Positions 46,418 to 55,011 of a stretch of DNA of 64,000 nt are shown one piece after another. A model generated the notes under the pieces. It saw only the letters and a list, made by a program, of their open reading frames with translations, was not told the DNA's origin and did no database searches. Within the stretch, counting starts at the first letter, position 1. The number at the start of each line of letters is the position of its first letter. Origin of the DNA: Pseudomonadota bacterium (lineage in GTDB: Bacteria; Pseudomonadota; Alphaproteobacteria; Kiloniellales; JACOMY01); NCBI GenBank assembly GCA_029781795.1, contig JAKOWB010000008.1:1-64000 (forward strand), written 5' to 3'. The position numbers and the translations under genes are program-made.

Positions 46418-46969
46418 ATGCCGACCGAACCCGCCCCCGCCGCCACTCCAGCCGCCGCCGAGGCCGGCCACTCGCTGGCCTGGCGCTGCGGCCGGCGCGA
46501 ACGCTGGATCGTCGGGCTGATGATCGCCCTCTCGGCCGGCCTGCTGGCGGCCGGCTGGCTGGCGCCGATCATGACGGTCGAGAAGCTCTTCGTGCTGTCC
46601 GACGACATCTCGATCCTGGGCAGCTGCTGGCAGCTCTTCGACAACGGCGAGTACTTCCTGTTCGGCGTGATCTTCGTCTTCTCGATCCTCTTTCCGCTGA
46701 TCAAGCTCGCCGTTGCGCTCTACCTCTGGTATCTCGCCGACCTGGAGCGCCCGCGCTTTCTTCGCTCTCTCTACTGGATCGAGCTGCTGGGCAAGTGGTC
46801 GATGCTCGACGTCTTCGTCGTCGCGCTCTCGGTCGTGGCAATCCAGATGTCGCTGGTGTCGGACGTGGAGATCCATCCGGGGATCTACCTCTTCAGCGCT
46901 GCCGTCGCCCTCTCCATCGTCGCGGTGGGGCGGATCGCCGGCCTGGCGCGGCGGCATGTGGTAAGGTGA
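46418..46969 (+). CDS. paraquat-inducible protein A (PqiA) family membrane protein
   Basis: 183 residues. A hydrophilic start leads to four membrane helices in a single PqiA unit: IVGLMIALSAGLLAAGWLAPIMTVEKL, FGVIFVFSILFPLIKLAVALYLWY, LLGKWSMLDVFVVALSVVAIQM, YLFSAAVALSIVAVG. The KWSMLDVFVVA segment is characteristic. Enterobacterial PqiA has two such units; single-unit forms are common in alphaproteobacteria. The family works with MCE-type lipid transport proteins, but no pqiB is adjacent. The start ATG at 46418 is preceded by no strong ribosome site. Confidence 0.85.
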   Translation: MPTEPAPAATPAAAEAGHSLAWRCGRRERWIVGLMIALSAGLLAAGWLAPIMTVEKLFVLSDDISILGSCWQLFDNGEYFLFGVIFVFSILFPLIKLAVALYLWYLADLERPRFLRSLYWIELLGKWSMLDVFVVALSVVAIQMSLVSDVEIHPGIYLFSAAVALSIVAVGRIAGLARRHVVR

Positions 46970-47015
46970 CTGCGGGGGGCGGCGAGACAGCACGCCCGGC
47001 GGGGGATCGGGCGGC

Positions 47016-48200
47016 GTGTCGGTGGCGGGCAGCGAAGCGGCCAGGACGGCTTTGACGCCGGGGCGGTATCTGCTGCGCGCAGGCCTCGCCCTGCTGTCGC
47101 TGTGGCTGCTGATGGCGGCCTGGACCCTGGTGAGCGATCCCTTCGGTCTGTTCAAGCTGGTCGAGAGCCCGGGATTCAATCAGGCCAAGTCGAACAACGT
47201 CCGCCTGCAGGAGGCCCTCGGCTTCCGCCGGCACGAACCGGCGTTCGTGGTCCTGGGCTCCTCGCGCGTCTCGGCCTTTCGTGTGCCGCTGCGCCAGCGC
47301 TTCGACGACACCATGACCTATCAGGTCCCGGACGTGCGTTGCGCCGAGCTGGCGGGGCTCCTCGACTATATTCGCCGGACGGCGCCGCCGCGGCGCCTCT
47401 ATCTCGGCCTCGACTTCTTTGCCTTCAATCGCGCGTCCGGCATCGTTCCGCCGCAGTATGCACGCCTGGACGCGCTGTTCTGGCCGGACTACGTGCTGCG
47501 CAACCTGCTCTCGTGGGACGCCTTCCGCGAAGGCATCCGCGTCGTGGCGCGCAGCGGCGATTCGGCGGCGACGGCCAAGCAGGCGGACATCCAGACCGAT
47601 CGGTCGGCGGCCGACGCGGGCAGCGAGCCGCCAGGCAAGGCCGAGGCACGTTTCCGTGACGTCGTGCGGCGCTACTTCGAGCCGCATTTCTATGGCGCCT
47701 ATACCTTCGATACAGCCGGGGCGGCGCGGCTGGAACAGGCCATCCGCCGCCTCGCGGCGGCGGGCACCGAGGTCGTGCTCTTCATCGGCCCGCCGCACGT
47801 CGCGCTCCTGGCGGCCTTGAAGGCCAGCGGCACCTGGCCGGCCTTCGCCGCCTTCCAGCGCCACCTTGCGGCCTTCGCCGCCGACAGCGGCGTTGCCCTC
47901 TGGAACTTCGTCGCGGTGGACGAGCGCAGCGGCGAGGCCATCGGGTCCGGCATGCACTGGTACCGCGATCCCTCCCACTATCTCGGCGAGACGGCCCGGC
48001 TGCTGCTGGCGCGGATGGCGGGCGACGGGGCCGCGCTGCCGATCGGCGCGCGCTTCCCGGGCGGCGACGTGGAGGCGCTGCTGGCGCGGCAGGCGGCCGA
48101 CCTCGACGCCTATCTGGCCGCGCATCCGGCGCTGGCGCGTCTGGTCGAGGCCGCCGCCGCCGACGCCGGCGTCGCCCTTGCCGTGCCGCTGCAGCCCTGA
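47016..48200 (+). CDS. SGNH-like / AlgJ-like membrane-anchored protein, partner of the MBOAT gene
   Basis: 394 residues from a GTG at 47016. One N-terminal membrane helix (LRAGLALLSLWLLMAAWTLV) anchors a periplasmic domain with the SGNH-type segments FVVLGSSRVSAFRVP (the GxSR/S nucleophile region) and GSGMHWYRDPSHYLGETARLLL (the DxxH catalytic pair at DPSH). This arrangement resembles AlgJ/AlgX-type O-acetylation accessory proteins. It is followed 6 bp later by an MBOAT acyltransferase gene, the usual partner. Together they probably move acyl groups onto an exported polysaccharide or other envelope polymer; no polymer synthesis genes are nearby. Confidence 0.75.
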   Translation: MSVAGSEAARTALTPGRYLLRAGLALLSLWLLMAAWTLVSDPFGLFKLVESPGFNQAKSNNVRLQEALGFRRHEPAFVVLGSSRVSAFRVPLRQRFDDTMTYQVPDVRCAELAGLLDYIRRTAPPRRLYLGLDFFAFNRASGIVPPQYARLDALFWPDYVLRNLLSWDAFREGIRVVARSGDSAATAKQADIQTDRSAADAGSEPPGKAEARFRDVVRRYFEPHFYGAYTFDTAGAARLEQAIRRLAAAGTEVVLFIGPPHVALLAALKASGTWPAFAAFQRHLAAFAADSGVALWNFVAVDERSGEAIGSGMHWYRDPSHYLGETARLLLARMAGDGAALPIGARFPGGDVEALLARQAADLDAYLAAHPALARLVEAAAADAGVALAVPLQP

Positions 48201-48206
48201 CGTGCC

Positions 48207-49664
48207 ATGCTGTTCAACTCGCTGGAGTTCATCTTCCTCTTCCTGCCGGCGGTCCTGGGCCTGGCGGCGCTGCTGCGGCGGCGGGGCGATGCCTGGCTCT
48301 TGCTCTGGGTCACGCTCGCGTCGCTGGTCTTCTATGCCTGGTGGGAGCCGTCCTACCTCGCCGTCCTGCTCGCCTCGCTCGGCGGCAACTGGCTGCTGGG
48401 CCAGGCCATCGCAGCCAGCGCGACGCCGCGCGCGGCGCGGCGCCTGGCGGCGCTCGGCGTGGCGGCGAACCTGCTGGGCCTCGGCTTCTTCAAGTACGCC
48501 GCCTTTCTGGCGGGCGAGGCCAACGCCCTCTTCGGCTGGCAGCTGCCGCTGCTCGCCTGGGGCCTGCCGCTCGGCATCTCCTTCTTCACCTTCCAGCAGA
48601 TCGCCTATCTGGTCGACCTGGCGCGCGGCGATTTCCGCCAGCCGGGCCTCCGGCCCTATGCCTTCGCTGTCACGCTCTTCCCGCACCTCATCGCCGGGCC
48701 GATCGTGCGCTACCGCGAGATCCTGCCGCAGCTCGCCGGGCCGGAACGGCGCCTCGGCGTCACGGCCGACAACCTGGTCGTGGGCCTGACGCTCTTCGCC
48801 TTCGGCCTGTTCAAGAAGACCGTCGTCGCCGACGCCATGATCCCCTTCGTCGAGCCGGCCTTCGGCGCGGCGGCGAGCGGCCAGGTGATGCCGCTGCTCG
48901 ATGCCTGGGTCGCTGTGCTGGCCTTCGCGCTGCAGATCTATTTCGACTTCTCGGCCTACAGCGACATGGCGGTAGGCCTGGCACGGCTCTTCGGCATCCG
49001 TCTGCCGGCCAACTTCAACGCACCCTACAAGGCGACCTCGCCGGTCGAGTTCTGGCGCCGCTGGCACATGACGCTGTCGCGCTTCCTGCGCGACTATCTC
49101 TACATCCCGCTGGGCGGCAACCGGAAGGGACCGCTGCGCCGCTACCTCAACCTCATCGTTACCATGGTGCTGGGCGGGCTGTGGCACGGCGCCGGCTGGA
49201 CCTTCCTGCTCTGGGGCCTGCTGCACGGTCTCGGTCTCGCCGTCTGCCACCTCTGGCGCGACTGCGGCGGACCGCGCCTGGGCCGCGGCCTGGGCTGGCT
49301 CCTGACCTTCCTCTTCGTTCTGGCCTGCTGGGTACCCTTCCGCGCCGCCGACTGGCCGGCGATGCTGCAGCTCTATCGCGGCCTGCTCGGCCTGCTGCCG
49401 GACCAGCCGCTGCTGCGCCTGGCCGACGAGGCCTGGCCGGTGCTGCTGGCCCTCGGCGTCGCGCTGCTGCTGCCGACGCTGGAGCAGGTGATGGCCCGCG
49501 CCGAGCCGGTGCTGGAGCCGACAGCGGTGCCGCTGACGGGGTGGCGCCGGCGCTGGCTGCTCTGGTCGCCGAGCACGCGCTGGGCGCTGATCGCCGGGCT
49601 GGTGCTGGCCTTCGCCGTCGCCAACATCTTCACCGTCAGCAAGTTCATCTACTTCGACTTCTAG
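48207..49664 (+). CDS. MBOAT family membrane-bound O-acyltransferase, AlgI-like
   Basis: 485 residues. It opens MLFNSLEFIFLFLPAVL, the standard AlgI/DltB-like start, and has PLGISFFTFQQIAYLVDLARG, FPHLIAGPIVRYREILPQL, FYFDFSAYSDMAVGL-like YFDFSAYSDMAVGLARLFGI, and FWRRWHMTLSRFLRDYLYIPLGGNR with His287; the invariant active-site His327 is in GGLWHGAGWTFLLWG. About ten to twelve membrane helices. It takes an acyl group from a cytoplasmic donor and passes it across the membrane, with the SGNH protein encoded upstream as the likely transferase partner. Confidence 0.92.
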   Translation: MLFNSLEFIFLFLPAVLGLAALLRRRGDAWLLLWVTLASLVFYAWWEPSYLAVLLASLGGNWLLGQAIAASATPRAARRLAALGVAANLLGLGFFKYAAFLAGEANALFGWQLPLLAWGLPLGISFFTFQQIAYLVDLARGDFRQPGLRPYAFAVTLFPHLIAGPIVRYREILPQLAGPERRLGVTADNLVVGLTLFAFGLFKKTVVADAMIPFVEPAFGAAASGQVMPLLDAWVAVLAFALQIYFDFSAYSDMAVGLARLFGIRLPANFNAPYKATSPVEFWRRWHMTLSRFLRDYLYIPLGGNRKGPLRRYLNLIVTMVLGGLWHGAGWTFLLWGLLHGLGLAVCHLWRDCGGPRLGRGLGWLLTFLFVLACWVPFRAADWPAMLQLYRGLLGLLPDQPLLRLADEAWPVLLALGVALLLPTLEQVMARAEPVLEPTAVPLTGWRRRWLLWSPSTRWALIAGLVLAFAVANIFTVSKFIYFDF

Positions 49665-49673
49665 CCAGGCATC

Positions 49674-50588
49674 CTAGAGCGGCTGCCAGCCGCTGCCCCG
49701 GTGGCCGAAGGCGAAGACGTCCGGGTGCAGGATCTCGGCCAGGATCTCCAGCGACTCCACCAGGCGCGGGCCCGGGCGATTGAAGAAGGCGTTGCCGTCG
49801 GTCACCCAGACCTTGCCGTGGCGCACGGCGGCAAGGCGCTGCCAGCGCGCCTCGCCGGTGACCGCCGGCAGCTCGGCGCGCACGCGCGCGATGTCGAAGC
49901 CGCAGGGCAGGATGACCAGATGCTCGGGGTCGGCGGCCAACAGCTCGTCCCACTCCAGCCAGCGGGAGTGCCGGCCGGCCTCGCCCAGCAGCGGCCGGCC
50001 GCCGGCCAGGCTTACCAGCTCCGGCACCCAGTTGCCGCCGCCCATCAGCGGCGCCAGCCACTCCAGCGTGCCGGCGCTCGGCCGCGGCAGGCCGGCGGCG
50101 CGCGCGGCGATGGCGGCGATGCGGGCCTTGAGGCTCTCGACCAGCCGCTCGCCGGCGGCGCCGTCGCCGATCGCCTGCGCCGTGCCGCGGATGTCGGCCC
50201 AGACGTCGGCCAGCGCCTGCGGCTGCAGCGAGACCAGCTTCGGCCGGCCTGCGGTCCAGTCGCCCAGCGCGCGCTCCACGTCGGCCAGGCTGACGGCGCA
50301 GACCTCGCACTGGCTCTGCGTCACCACCACGTCGGGCCTGAGGCTGCGCAGCCGTTCGGCGTCGACCTCGTAGACGGCAAGCGCGGTCTTCAGCAGCGCC
50401 TTCACGTCGCGGTCGATCTCGGCCGAGGACTTGCGCGGGTCCATCTTCGGCCGGGTCAGCACCGGCAGGCGCTCGACGCCGGCGGGGAAGTCGCACTCGT
50501 GGCTGCGGGCGACCAGGTGCCCGGCATAGCCCAGGGCGTCGACGATCTCGGTGGCCGAGGGGATGAGCGAGACGATGCGCGGCTGCAT
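49674..50588 (-). CDS. cobalamin-type (BtuF-like) substrate-binding protein without a signal peptide
   Basis: 304 residues. It follows the type III periplasmic-binding fold: RIVSLIPSATEIVDALGYAGHLVARSHECDFP, PDVVVTQSQCEVCAVS, and HGKVWVTDGNAFFNRPGPRLVESLEILAEIL. Family relatives bind cobalamin or haem. Unlike true BtuF it starts directly at the first beta-strand with no export signal, a form that occurs often in alphaproteobacteria and may act in the cytoplasm or be exported otherwise. A CxxC pair (CEVC) is present. No BtuCD genes are next to it. Confidence 0.82.
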   Translation of the reverse strand: MQPRIVSLIPSATEIVDALGYAGHLVARSHECDFPAGVERLPVLTRPKMDPRKSSAEIDRDVKALLKTALAVYEVDAERLRSLRPDVVVTQSQCEVCAVSLADVERALGDWTAGRPKLVSLQPQALADVWADIRGTAQAIGDGAAGERLVESLKARIAAIAARAAGLPRPSAGTLEWLAPLMGGGNWVPELVSLAGGRPLLGEAGRHSRWLEWDELLAADPEHLVILPCGFDIARVRAELPAVTGEARWQRLAAVRHGKVWVTDGNAFFNRPGPRLVESLEILAEILHPDVFAFGHRGSGWQPL

Positions 50589-50677
50589 GGCGCTAGCTCT
50601 AGGCGAGTCGGGACGGCCTGTCCAACAGGTGCGGGCCGACCGGCACCGGCTTGACCATCGCCGGGCCGACGCGGAAG

Positions 50678-50698
50678 CTCCCGCCTTCGCTGCGGGAG
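50678..50698 (+). promoter_or_regulatory. hairpin covering the ribosome binding site of the desuccinylase-like gene
   Basis: CTCCCGC and GCGGGAG pair around CTTCGCT. The 3' arm and the next bases (GGGAGAAGG) are the probable ribosome binding site of the gene starting at 50707, so folding would hide it. The sequence also resembles a short REP-like unit, so it may be a repeat and not a switch. Confidence 0.4.
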
Positions 50699-50706
50699 AA
50701 GGTTCA

Positions 50707-51846
50707 ATGGCGCGTCAGACCGAACGCATCCCCCTCTGGTCCCCGGCCCCGGGCACGCGGCAGGAGATCGTGCTGCACCGCTACGGCCAGCGCGGGGCGC
50801 GGCCCAAGGCCTACCTGCAGGCCTCGATCCACGCCGACGAGACGCCGGCCATGATGGCGGTGCAGCACCTGCTGCCGCACCTGGAGCAGGCCGACCGCGA
50901 GGGCCGCATCCGCGGCGAGATCGTCGTCGTGCCCTTTGCCAACCCGATCGGCCTGGCGCAGGTGGTGAACGAGACGCTGCTGGGCCGCTACGAGCTGCGC
51001 GGCGGCGGCAACTTCAATCGCCGCTGGCCGGACCTGACCCAGCCCCTGGCGGCGAAGCTGGAGGGCAGGCTGACCCAGGACGGCGCGGCCAACGTCGCGC
51101 TGGTGCGCCAGGCGGTGCTGGCGGTGCTGGGCGAGATCCAGCCGCGCAAGGAGCTCGACGTGCTGCGCCTGGTGCTGTCGCGCGAAGCGCTCTGCGCCGA
51201 CCTGGTGCTGGACCTGCACTGCGACGACGACTCGCTGGCGCACTGGTTCGCCATCCCGCAGCAGTGGCCGGCGACCGAGGACGTGGCCGCCGAGATCGGC
51301 GTCGAGGCCGTGCTGCTGGCCGAGGATTCCGGCGGCGGCTCCTTCGACGAGTTCGCCTCGCTGCTGTGGCTGCGCCTCAGGGCGCGCTTCCCGGACCACC
51401 CGCTGCCGGCCGACACCCTGGCGGGGACCGTCGAGTTCCGCGGCCAGGGCGACGTGTCCGACGAGCTGGGCGCCGCCGACGGCGCCGCGCTCTATCGCAT
51501 CCTGGCACGCCGCGGCTACGTCGAGGACGCCAATTTGCCGCCGCGCCCGGCGCTGCGCTGCCAGGCCACCGACCTTGCCGCGACGGATTCGCTGAAGGCG
51601 CCGGTCGGCGGCATCGTCGCCTATCGCGTGAAGCCCGGCGACCGGGTGAAGAAGGGCGACCTGGTCTGCGAGATGATCGACCCCGCGGCGCCGCCCGGCA
51701 CGCCGCGCACGCCGGTCTTCGCCGGCACCGACGGCCTGGTGCTGTCACGCAAGTACTTCAAGTTCCTGTCGGCCGGCGCCGGCCTGGCCAAGATCGTCGG
51801 CACGGAGCCGCTGCCCGGCCGCACCGGCTACCTGCTGGAGGACTGA
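50707..51846 (+). CDS. succinylglutamate desuccinylase/aspartoacylase family protein
   Basis: 379 residues from the ATG at 50707. The zinc site fits the M14 desuccinylase group: AYLQASIHADETPAMMAV (His and Glu), VPFANPIG, NFNRRWPD for substrate contact, and LVLDLHCDDDS (second His). The last 90 residues form a domain like a biotinyl/lipoyl barrel: SLKAPVGGIVAYRVKPGDRVKKGDLVCEMIDP. It is predicted to remove an acyl group from an N-acylated amino compound. Its 3' end overlaps the ClC gene on the other strand by 19 bp. Confidence 0.87.
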   Translation: MARQTERIPLWSPAPGTRQEIVLHRYGQRGARPKAYLQASIHADETPAMMAVQHLLPHLEQADREGRIRGEIVVVPFANPIGLAQVVNETLLGRYELRGGGNFNRRWPDLTQPLAAKLEGRLTQDGAANVALVRQAVLAVLGEIQPRKELDVLRLVLSREALCADLVLDLHCDDDSLAHWFAIPQQWPATEDVAAEIGVEAVLLAEDSGGGSFDEFASLLWLRLRARFPDHPLPADTLAGTVEFRGQGDVSDELGAADGAALYRILARRGYVEDANLPPRPALRCQATDLAATDSLKAPVGGIVAYRVKPGDRVKKGDLVCEMIDPAAPPGTPRTPVFAGTDGLVLSRKYFKFLSAGAGLAKIVGTEPLPGRTGYLLED

Positions 51847-53156
51847 GCCGCCGCGCGCCGGATCAACACGGCGTGGAAGAAGGAGCGCAGGCCAAGGCGG
51901 CGGGCCAGCAGGCTGGCGACCACCGCGGCGCTGGCGACGGCGACGGTGAGCGCGAAGTCGCCGGTGAACTCCACCATCATCACGATGGTCGAGACCGGCG
52001 CGCCCAGCACCGCGCCGGCGACCGCCCCCATGCCGACCAGCGCATAGGCGCCGGGGTCGGTCAGCGTCACCCAGCCGGCGAGCGCCAGCAGCTGCCCGAT
52101 GGCGCCGCCCAGCGCCGCGCCGAGGAACAGCGCCGGCGAGAAGACGCCGCCGACGAAGCCGCCGCCCAGGGTCAGCGCCGTCGCCAGCAGCTTCAGCCCC
52201 AGCAGCAGCAGCAGGGCGTGGAGCGCGATGCCGTTGGCCAGCACGGTGCTGGTCGCCTCGTAGCCGACGCCGAGGATGCGCGGGTCGAGCAGCGAGAGCA
52301 GGCCGACGGCGAGGCCGGCGAGCATCGGCCGCGCCCAGGGCGGCAGCCGCGTCAGACGGAAGCCGCGCTCGGCCCAGAAGACCGCCCGGGTGAAGAGCAG
52401 CGCCAGCAGCGCCGCCAGCACGCCCAGCGCGATGAAGGCCGGCAGTTCCCACAGCGAGGCGATCTTCCAGTCTGGCGGGACGACGAAGGCCGGCACCGCG
52501 CCATAGCGCAGGTGGCTGAGCAGCGTGCCGGCGACGGCGGCCAGCGCCACCGGCGCGAAGGCGGAGAAGGCATAGCGGCCCAGCACCACCTCGAGCGCGA
52601 AGAAGCTGCCGGCGAGGGGCGCGTTGAAGCTGGCGGCGACGGCCGCGGCGACCCCGCCGGCCAGCAGGGTGCGGCGCCAGGCTTGGGGCACCTGGAAGCG
52701 TTCCGACAGCCAGCCGCCGAGCGAGGCGCCTAGATGCACCACCGGTCCCTCGCGCCCGGCCGAGCCGCCGAGCCCCAGGGTGGCCGCCGCCGCCAGCGCC
52801 GCCTTGACGCCGCGGCCCAGTGTCAGGCGCTCGCCGCCGTAGCGCTCGTCGATCACCTCGGCGACGCCGTGCGGCCGCGCGCCGGGCAGCAGCCAGCGCA
52901 CCCAGAGCCCGAGGCCGAGGCCGCCGAGGCAGAGCACCAGCGGCACCCACCACCAGGGCAGCGCCTGGGTGGCGCTGGCCATGCGCTCGATCTCCAGGCC
53001 GTAGAAGAGGCGGCTGATCGCCGCCAGCACCTCGCGGAAGGCGATGGCCGCGCCGCCGCCGATCAGGCCGGCCGCCAGCGCCAGCCCGGCCAGCCCCGGC
53101 GGCACCGCGCCGGCCAGCGGGTCGAGGCCTTCCAGCGCGCGGCGCGGGGCGGCCAT
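51828..53156 (-). CDS. ClC family chloride channel or Cl-/H+ antiporter
   Basis: 442 residues. The chloride-site motifs are present: GLGGSAGREGPVVHLGASLGG (GREGP, with the gating Glu, near residue 130) and LGGGFVGGVFSPALFLGAALGG (GxFxP, near 325). There is no C-terminal CBS pair. A Ser in the first site (GSGIP in most proteins) is not clearly found, so anion choice is open. It sits in the inner membrane. The thioesterase gene ends 7 bp upstream on the same strand. Confidence 0.9.
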   Translation of the reverse strand: MAAPRRALEGLDPLAGAVPPGLAGLALAAGLIGGGAAIAFREVLAAISRLFYGLEIERMASATQALPWWWVPLVLCLGGLGLGLWVRWLLPGARPHGVAEVIDERYGGERLTLGRGVKAALAAAATLGLGGSAGREGPVVHLGASLGGWLSERFQVPQAWRRTLLAGGVAAAVAASFNAPLAGSFFALEVVLGRYAFSAFAPVALAAVAGTLLSHLRYGAVPAFVVPPDWKIASLWELPAFIALGVLAALLALLFTRAVFWAERGFRLTRLPPWARPMLAGLAVGLLSLLDPRILGVGYEATSTVLANGIALHALLLLLGLKLLATALTLGGGFVGGVFSPALFLGAALGGAIGQLLALAGWVTLTDPGAYALVGMGAVAGAVLGAPVSTIVMMVEFTGDFALTVAVASAAVVASLLARRLGLRSFFHAVLIRRAAAQSSSR

Positions 53157-53163
53157 CGCGGCC

Positions 53164-53682
53164 TCAGCCGCCCTTGGTGCGCATCACCCGGCCGACCTCC
53201 GGCGGGCGCGGCAGGTGGCGCTGGCGGGCGAAGACTTCGTCGATGCGGGCGCGCACCTCGGGGTCCCAGGGCGCCGAGCGCCGTGCCTCCAGGTCGACGC
53301 AGATCTGCATCCACTCGCTGGTCGAGGCCAGGAAGCCCTGCTCGGCGTGGTACATCTTGTAAAGGCTGTGCAGGCACTTGCCGTCGACGCCGAGGAACTG
53401 GACCGTCATGCGCAGCGGGTCGTCGCGGTGCAGCTCGCGCTGCCACATGACGTGCGATTCCAGTGCGAACATGGTCAGCTTGCGGGTGGCGCGGTACGCG
53501 GCATCGATGCCGAGCAGCTCGAAGATGCCGTCGACCATCTGGTCGAAGGCCAGCACGTAGTAGGCCACGTTCATGTGGCCGTTGAAGTCCAGCCACTCCG
53601 GGCGGACCGAAAGCCCGGTGCCTTCGTAGAGACCCTCTGCGTCGAAACGAAACTCCACCTCGTCCTCCCCGGCTTGGCTCAC
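53164..53682 (-). CDS. acyl-CoA thioesterase, hot-dog fold
   Basis: 172 residues. The 4HBT-type segment is VRPEWLDFNGHMNVAYYVLAFDQ, with the Asp-Asn-His of this group, followed by ESHVMWQRELHRDDPLRMTVQF and SLYKMYH. This form is closest to thioesterases linked to carnitine or betaine metabolism (betainyl-CoA type). A gamma-butyrobetaine hydroxylase-like gene is at 11005-12156, but 41 kb away. It hydrolyses a CoA thioester; substrate unknown. Translated before the ClC gene with a 7-bp gap. Confidence 0.85.
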   Translation of the reverse strand: MSQAGEDEVEFRFDAEGLYEGTGLSVRPEWLDFNGHMNVAYYVLAFDQMVDGIFELLGIDAAYRATRKLTMFALESHVMWQRELHRDDPLRMTVQFLGVDGKCLHSLYKMYHAEQGFLASTSEWMQICVDLEARRSAPWDPEVRARIDEVFARQRHLPRPPEVGRVMRTKGG

Positions 53683-53746
53683 CCGCGTGCCGCGCCGACC
53701 CTAGCCGCTTGGCCGCCGCGGTGAAAAGCGGCTAGCGTCGCCGCCC

Positions 53747-54736
53747 ATGTCGATCCCGCGGCTGCTGGCACCGCTGGCCTTCATCGGCCGCCATGCGACG
53801 ACCGTCCTCTTCCTGGGCGTGTTCATCGGCCTGGCGGCGCCGCCGCTCGCCACCCTGCTGCGCCCGCTGCTGCCGCTCGCCGTTCTGCTGCTGCTGACCG
53901 CCACGCTGCTGCGGCTGGACTGGGGCGCCATCGGGCAGGAGCTGCGGCGGCCCGGCCTGCAGGCCCTGCTGCTGGGCTGGCACAGCGTCGTGACGCCGCT
54001 GCTGATGACGCTGGTCCTGCTGCCGCTGCCGCTGCCGGCCGGCCTCGCCGCGGCGCTGGTGCTGATGTGCGCCGCGCCGCCCATCATCGGCGCCGCCGCG
54101 CTGGCCGCGCTGCTGGGGCTGGAAGGCGCGCTGGCCCTGGTCGCCGGGCTGGTGGCAACGCTGTCCACCCCGTTGATCCTGCCGCCGCTGACGCTGGAAC
54201 TGCTGGATCTGGAACTCGGCGTCAGTCTCTGGACCCTGATGGGGCGCCTGCTGCTGCTGATCTCGGTGGCGGTGACCCTGGCCGTCGTGGTGCGCCGGCT
54301 GGTCGGCCGGCAGCGCCTGGCGGCCCTGGCGCGGCCGCTCGACGGCCTCTTCGTGCTGGTCATGCTGGTCTTCGCGGTGGCGATCATGGACGGCGTGACC
54401 GACCGGGTGATCGCCGACCCGGCCACGGCGCTGCTCTGGGTCGGCGCCGCCTGGCTGGCCAATCCGCTGCTGCAGACCGCCGGTGCGCTGCTGTTCTGGC
54501 GGCTGGGGCGGCGGCGAGCGCTGACCCTGGCGCTGACCACCGGCAACCGGAACATGGGGCTGCTGCTGGCCGCCCTGCCGGCGGGCGTGGACCCCGACAT
54601 CGCGCTGTTCTTCGCCCTGGCGCAGATCCCGATGTACGTGCTGCCGGCGCTCGTCCGGCCCTTGGTGCGGCGCCTGGTGCCGGCCGGCGATCCGGCGCCG
54701 GCCGAGTCGGGCGGCGGCGCCCTGCCCAGGCGCTAG
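53747..54736 (+). CDS. BASS-like (bile acid:sodium symporter family) membrane protein
   Basis: 329 residues with about nine or ten membrane helices. The order of helices and the short loops with ALVLMCAAPPIIGAAALAALLGLEGALALVAGLVATLST and LTTGNRNMGLLLAALP (the second conserved crossing region of the BASS fold, GNRNM) support the family. It probably transports an organic anion with sodium or protons, but conserved sodium-site residues could not be confirmed. It diverges from the thioesterase gene across 64 bp. Confidence 0.75.
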   Translation: MSIPRLLAPLAFIGRHATTVLFLGVFIGLAAPPLATLLRPLLPLAVLLLLTATLLRLDWGAIGQELRRPGLQALLLGWHSVVTPLLMTLVLLPLPLPAGLAAALVLMCAAPPIIGAAALAALLGLEGALALVAGLVATLSTPLILPPLTLELLDLELGVSLWTLMGRLLLLISVAVTLAVVVRRLVGRQRLAALARPLDGLFVLVMLVFAVAIMDGVTDRVIADPATALLWVGAAWLANPLLQTAGALLFWRLGRRRALTLALTTGNRNMGLLLAALPAGVDPDIALFFALAQIPMYVLPALVRPLVRRLVPAGDPAPAESGGGALPRR

Positions 54737-55011
54737 GCAGCTGCGCATCGGGCTATTCAAATCTGCGGCATTTCTGCCACAGGTTTTCCAGGGCGGCGGC
54801 AAGTGCTTCACATCGCTGGCCGTTTTTTGATGTCTGTGCTATCCGGTCTCTGCGGTGCGTGGTGCCTTTGGCGCGCGCTCGGTATAGACTGCACGCCTCG
54901 GATCGGGCCGAGGGCGCTCGTGTGCAGACGGTTGCCCGCCGGTCGACAAGAACCGGGGGCGGCCGGACGTCGGCAGGAACCAGGTCGGCAAGGGATCGGG
55001 ACGGGGTGGAC

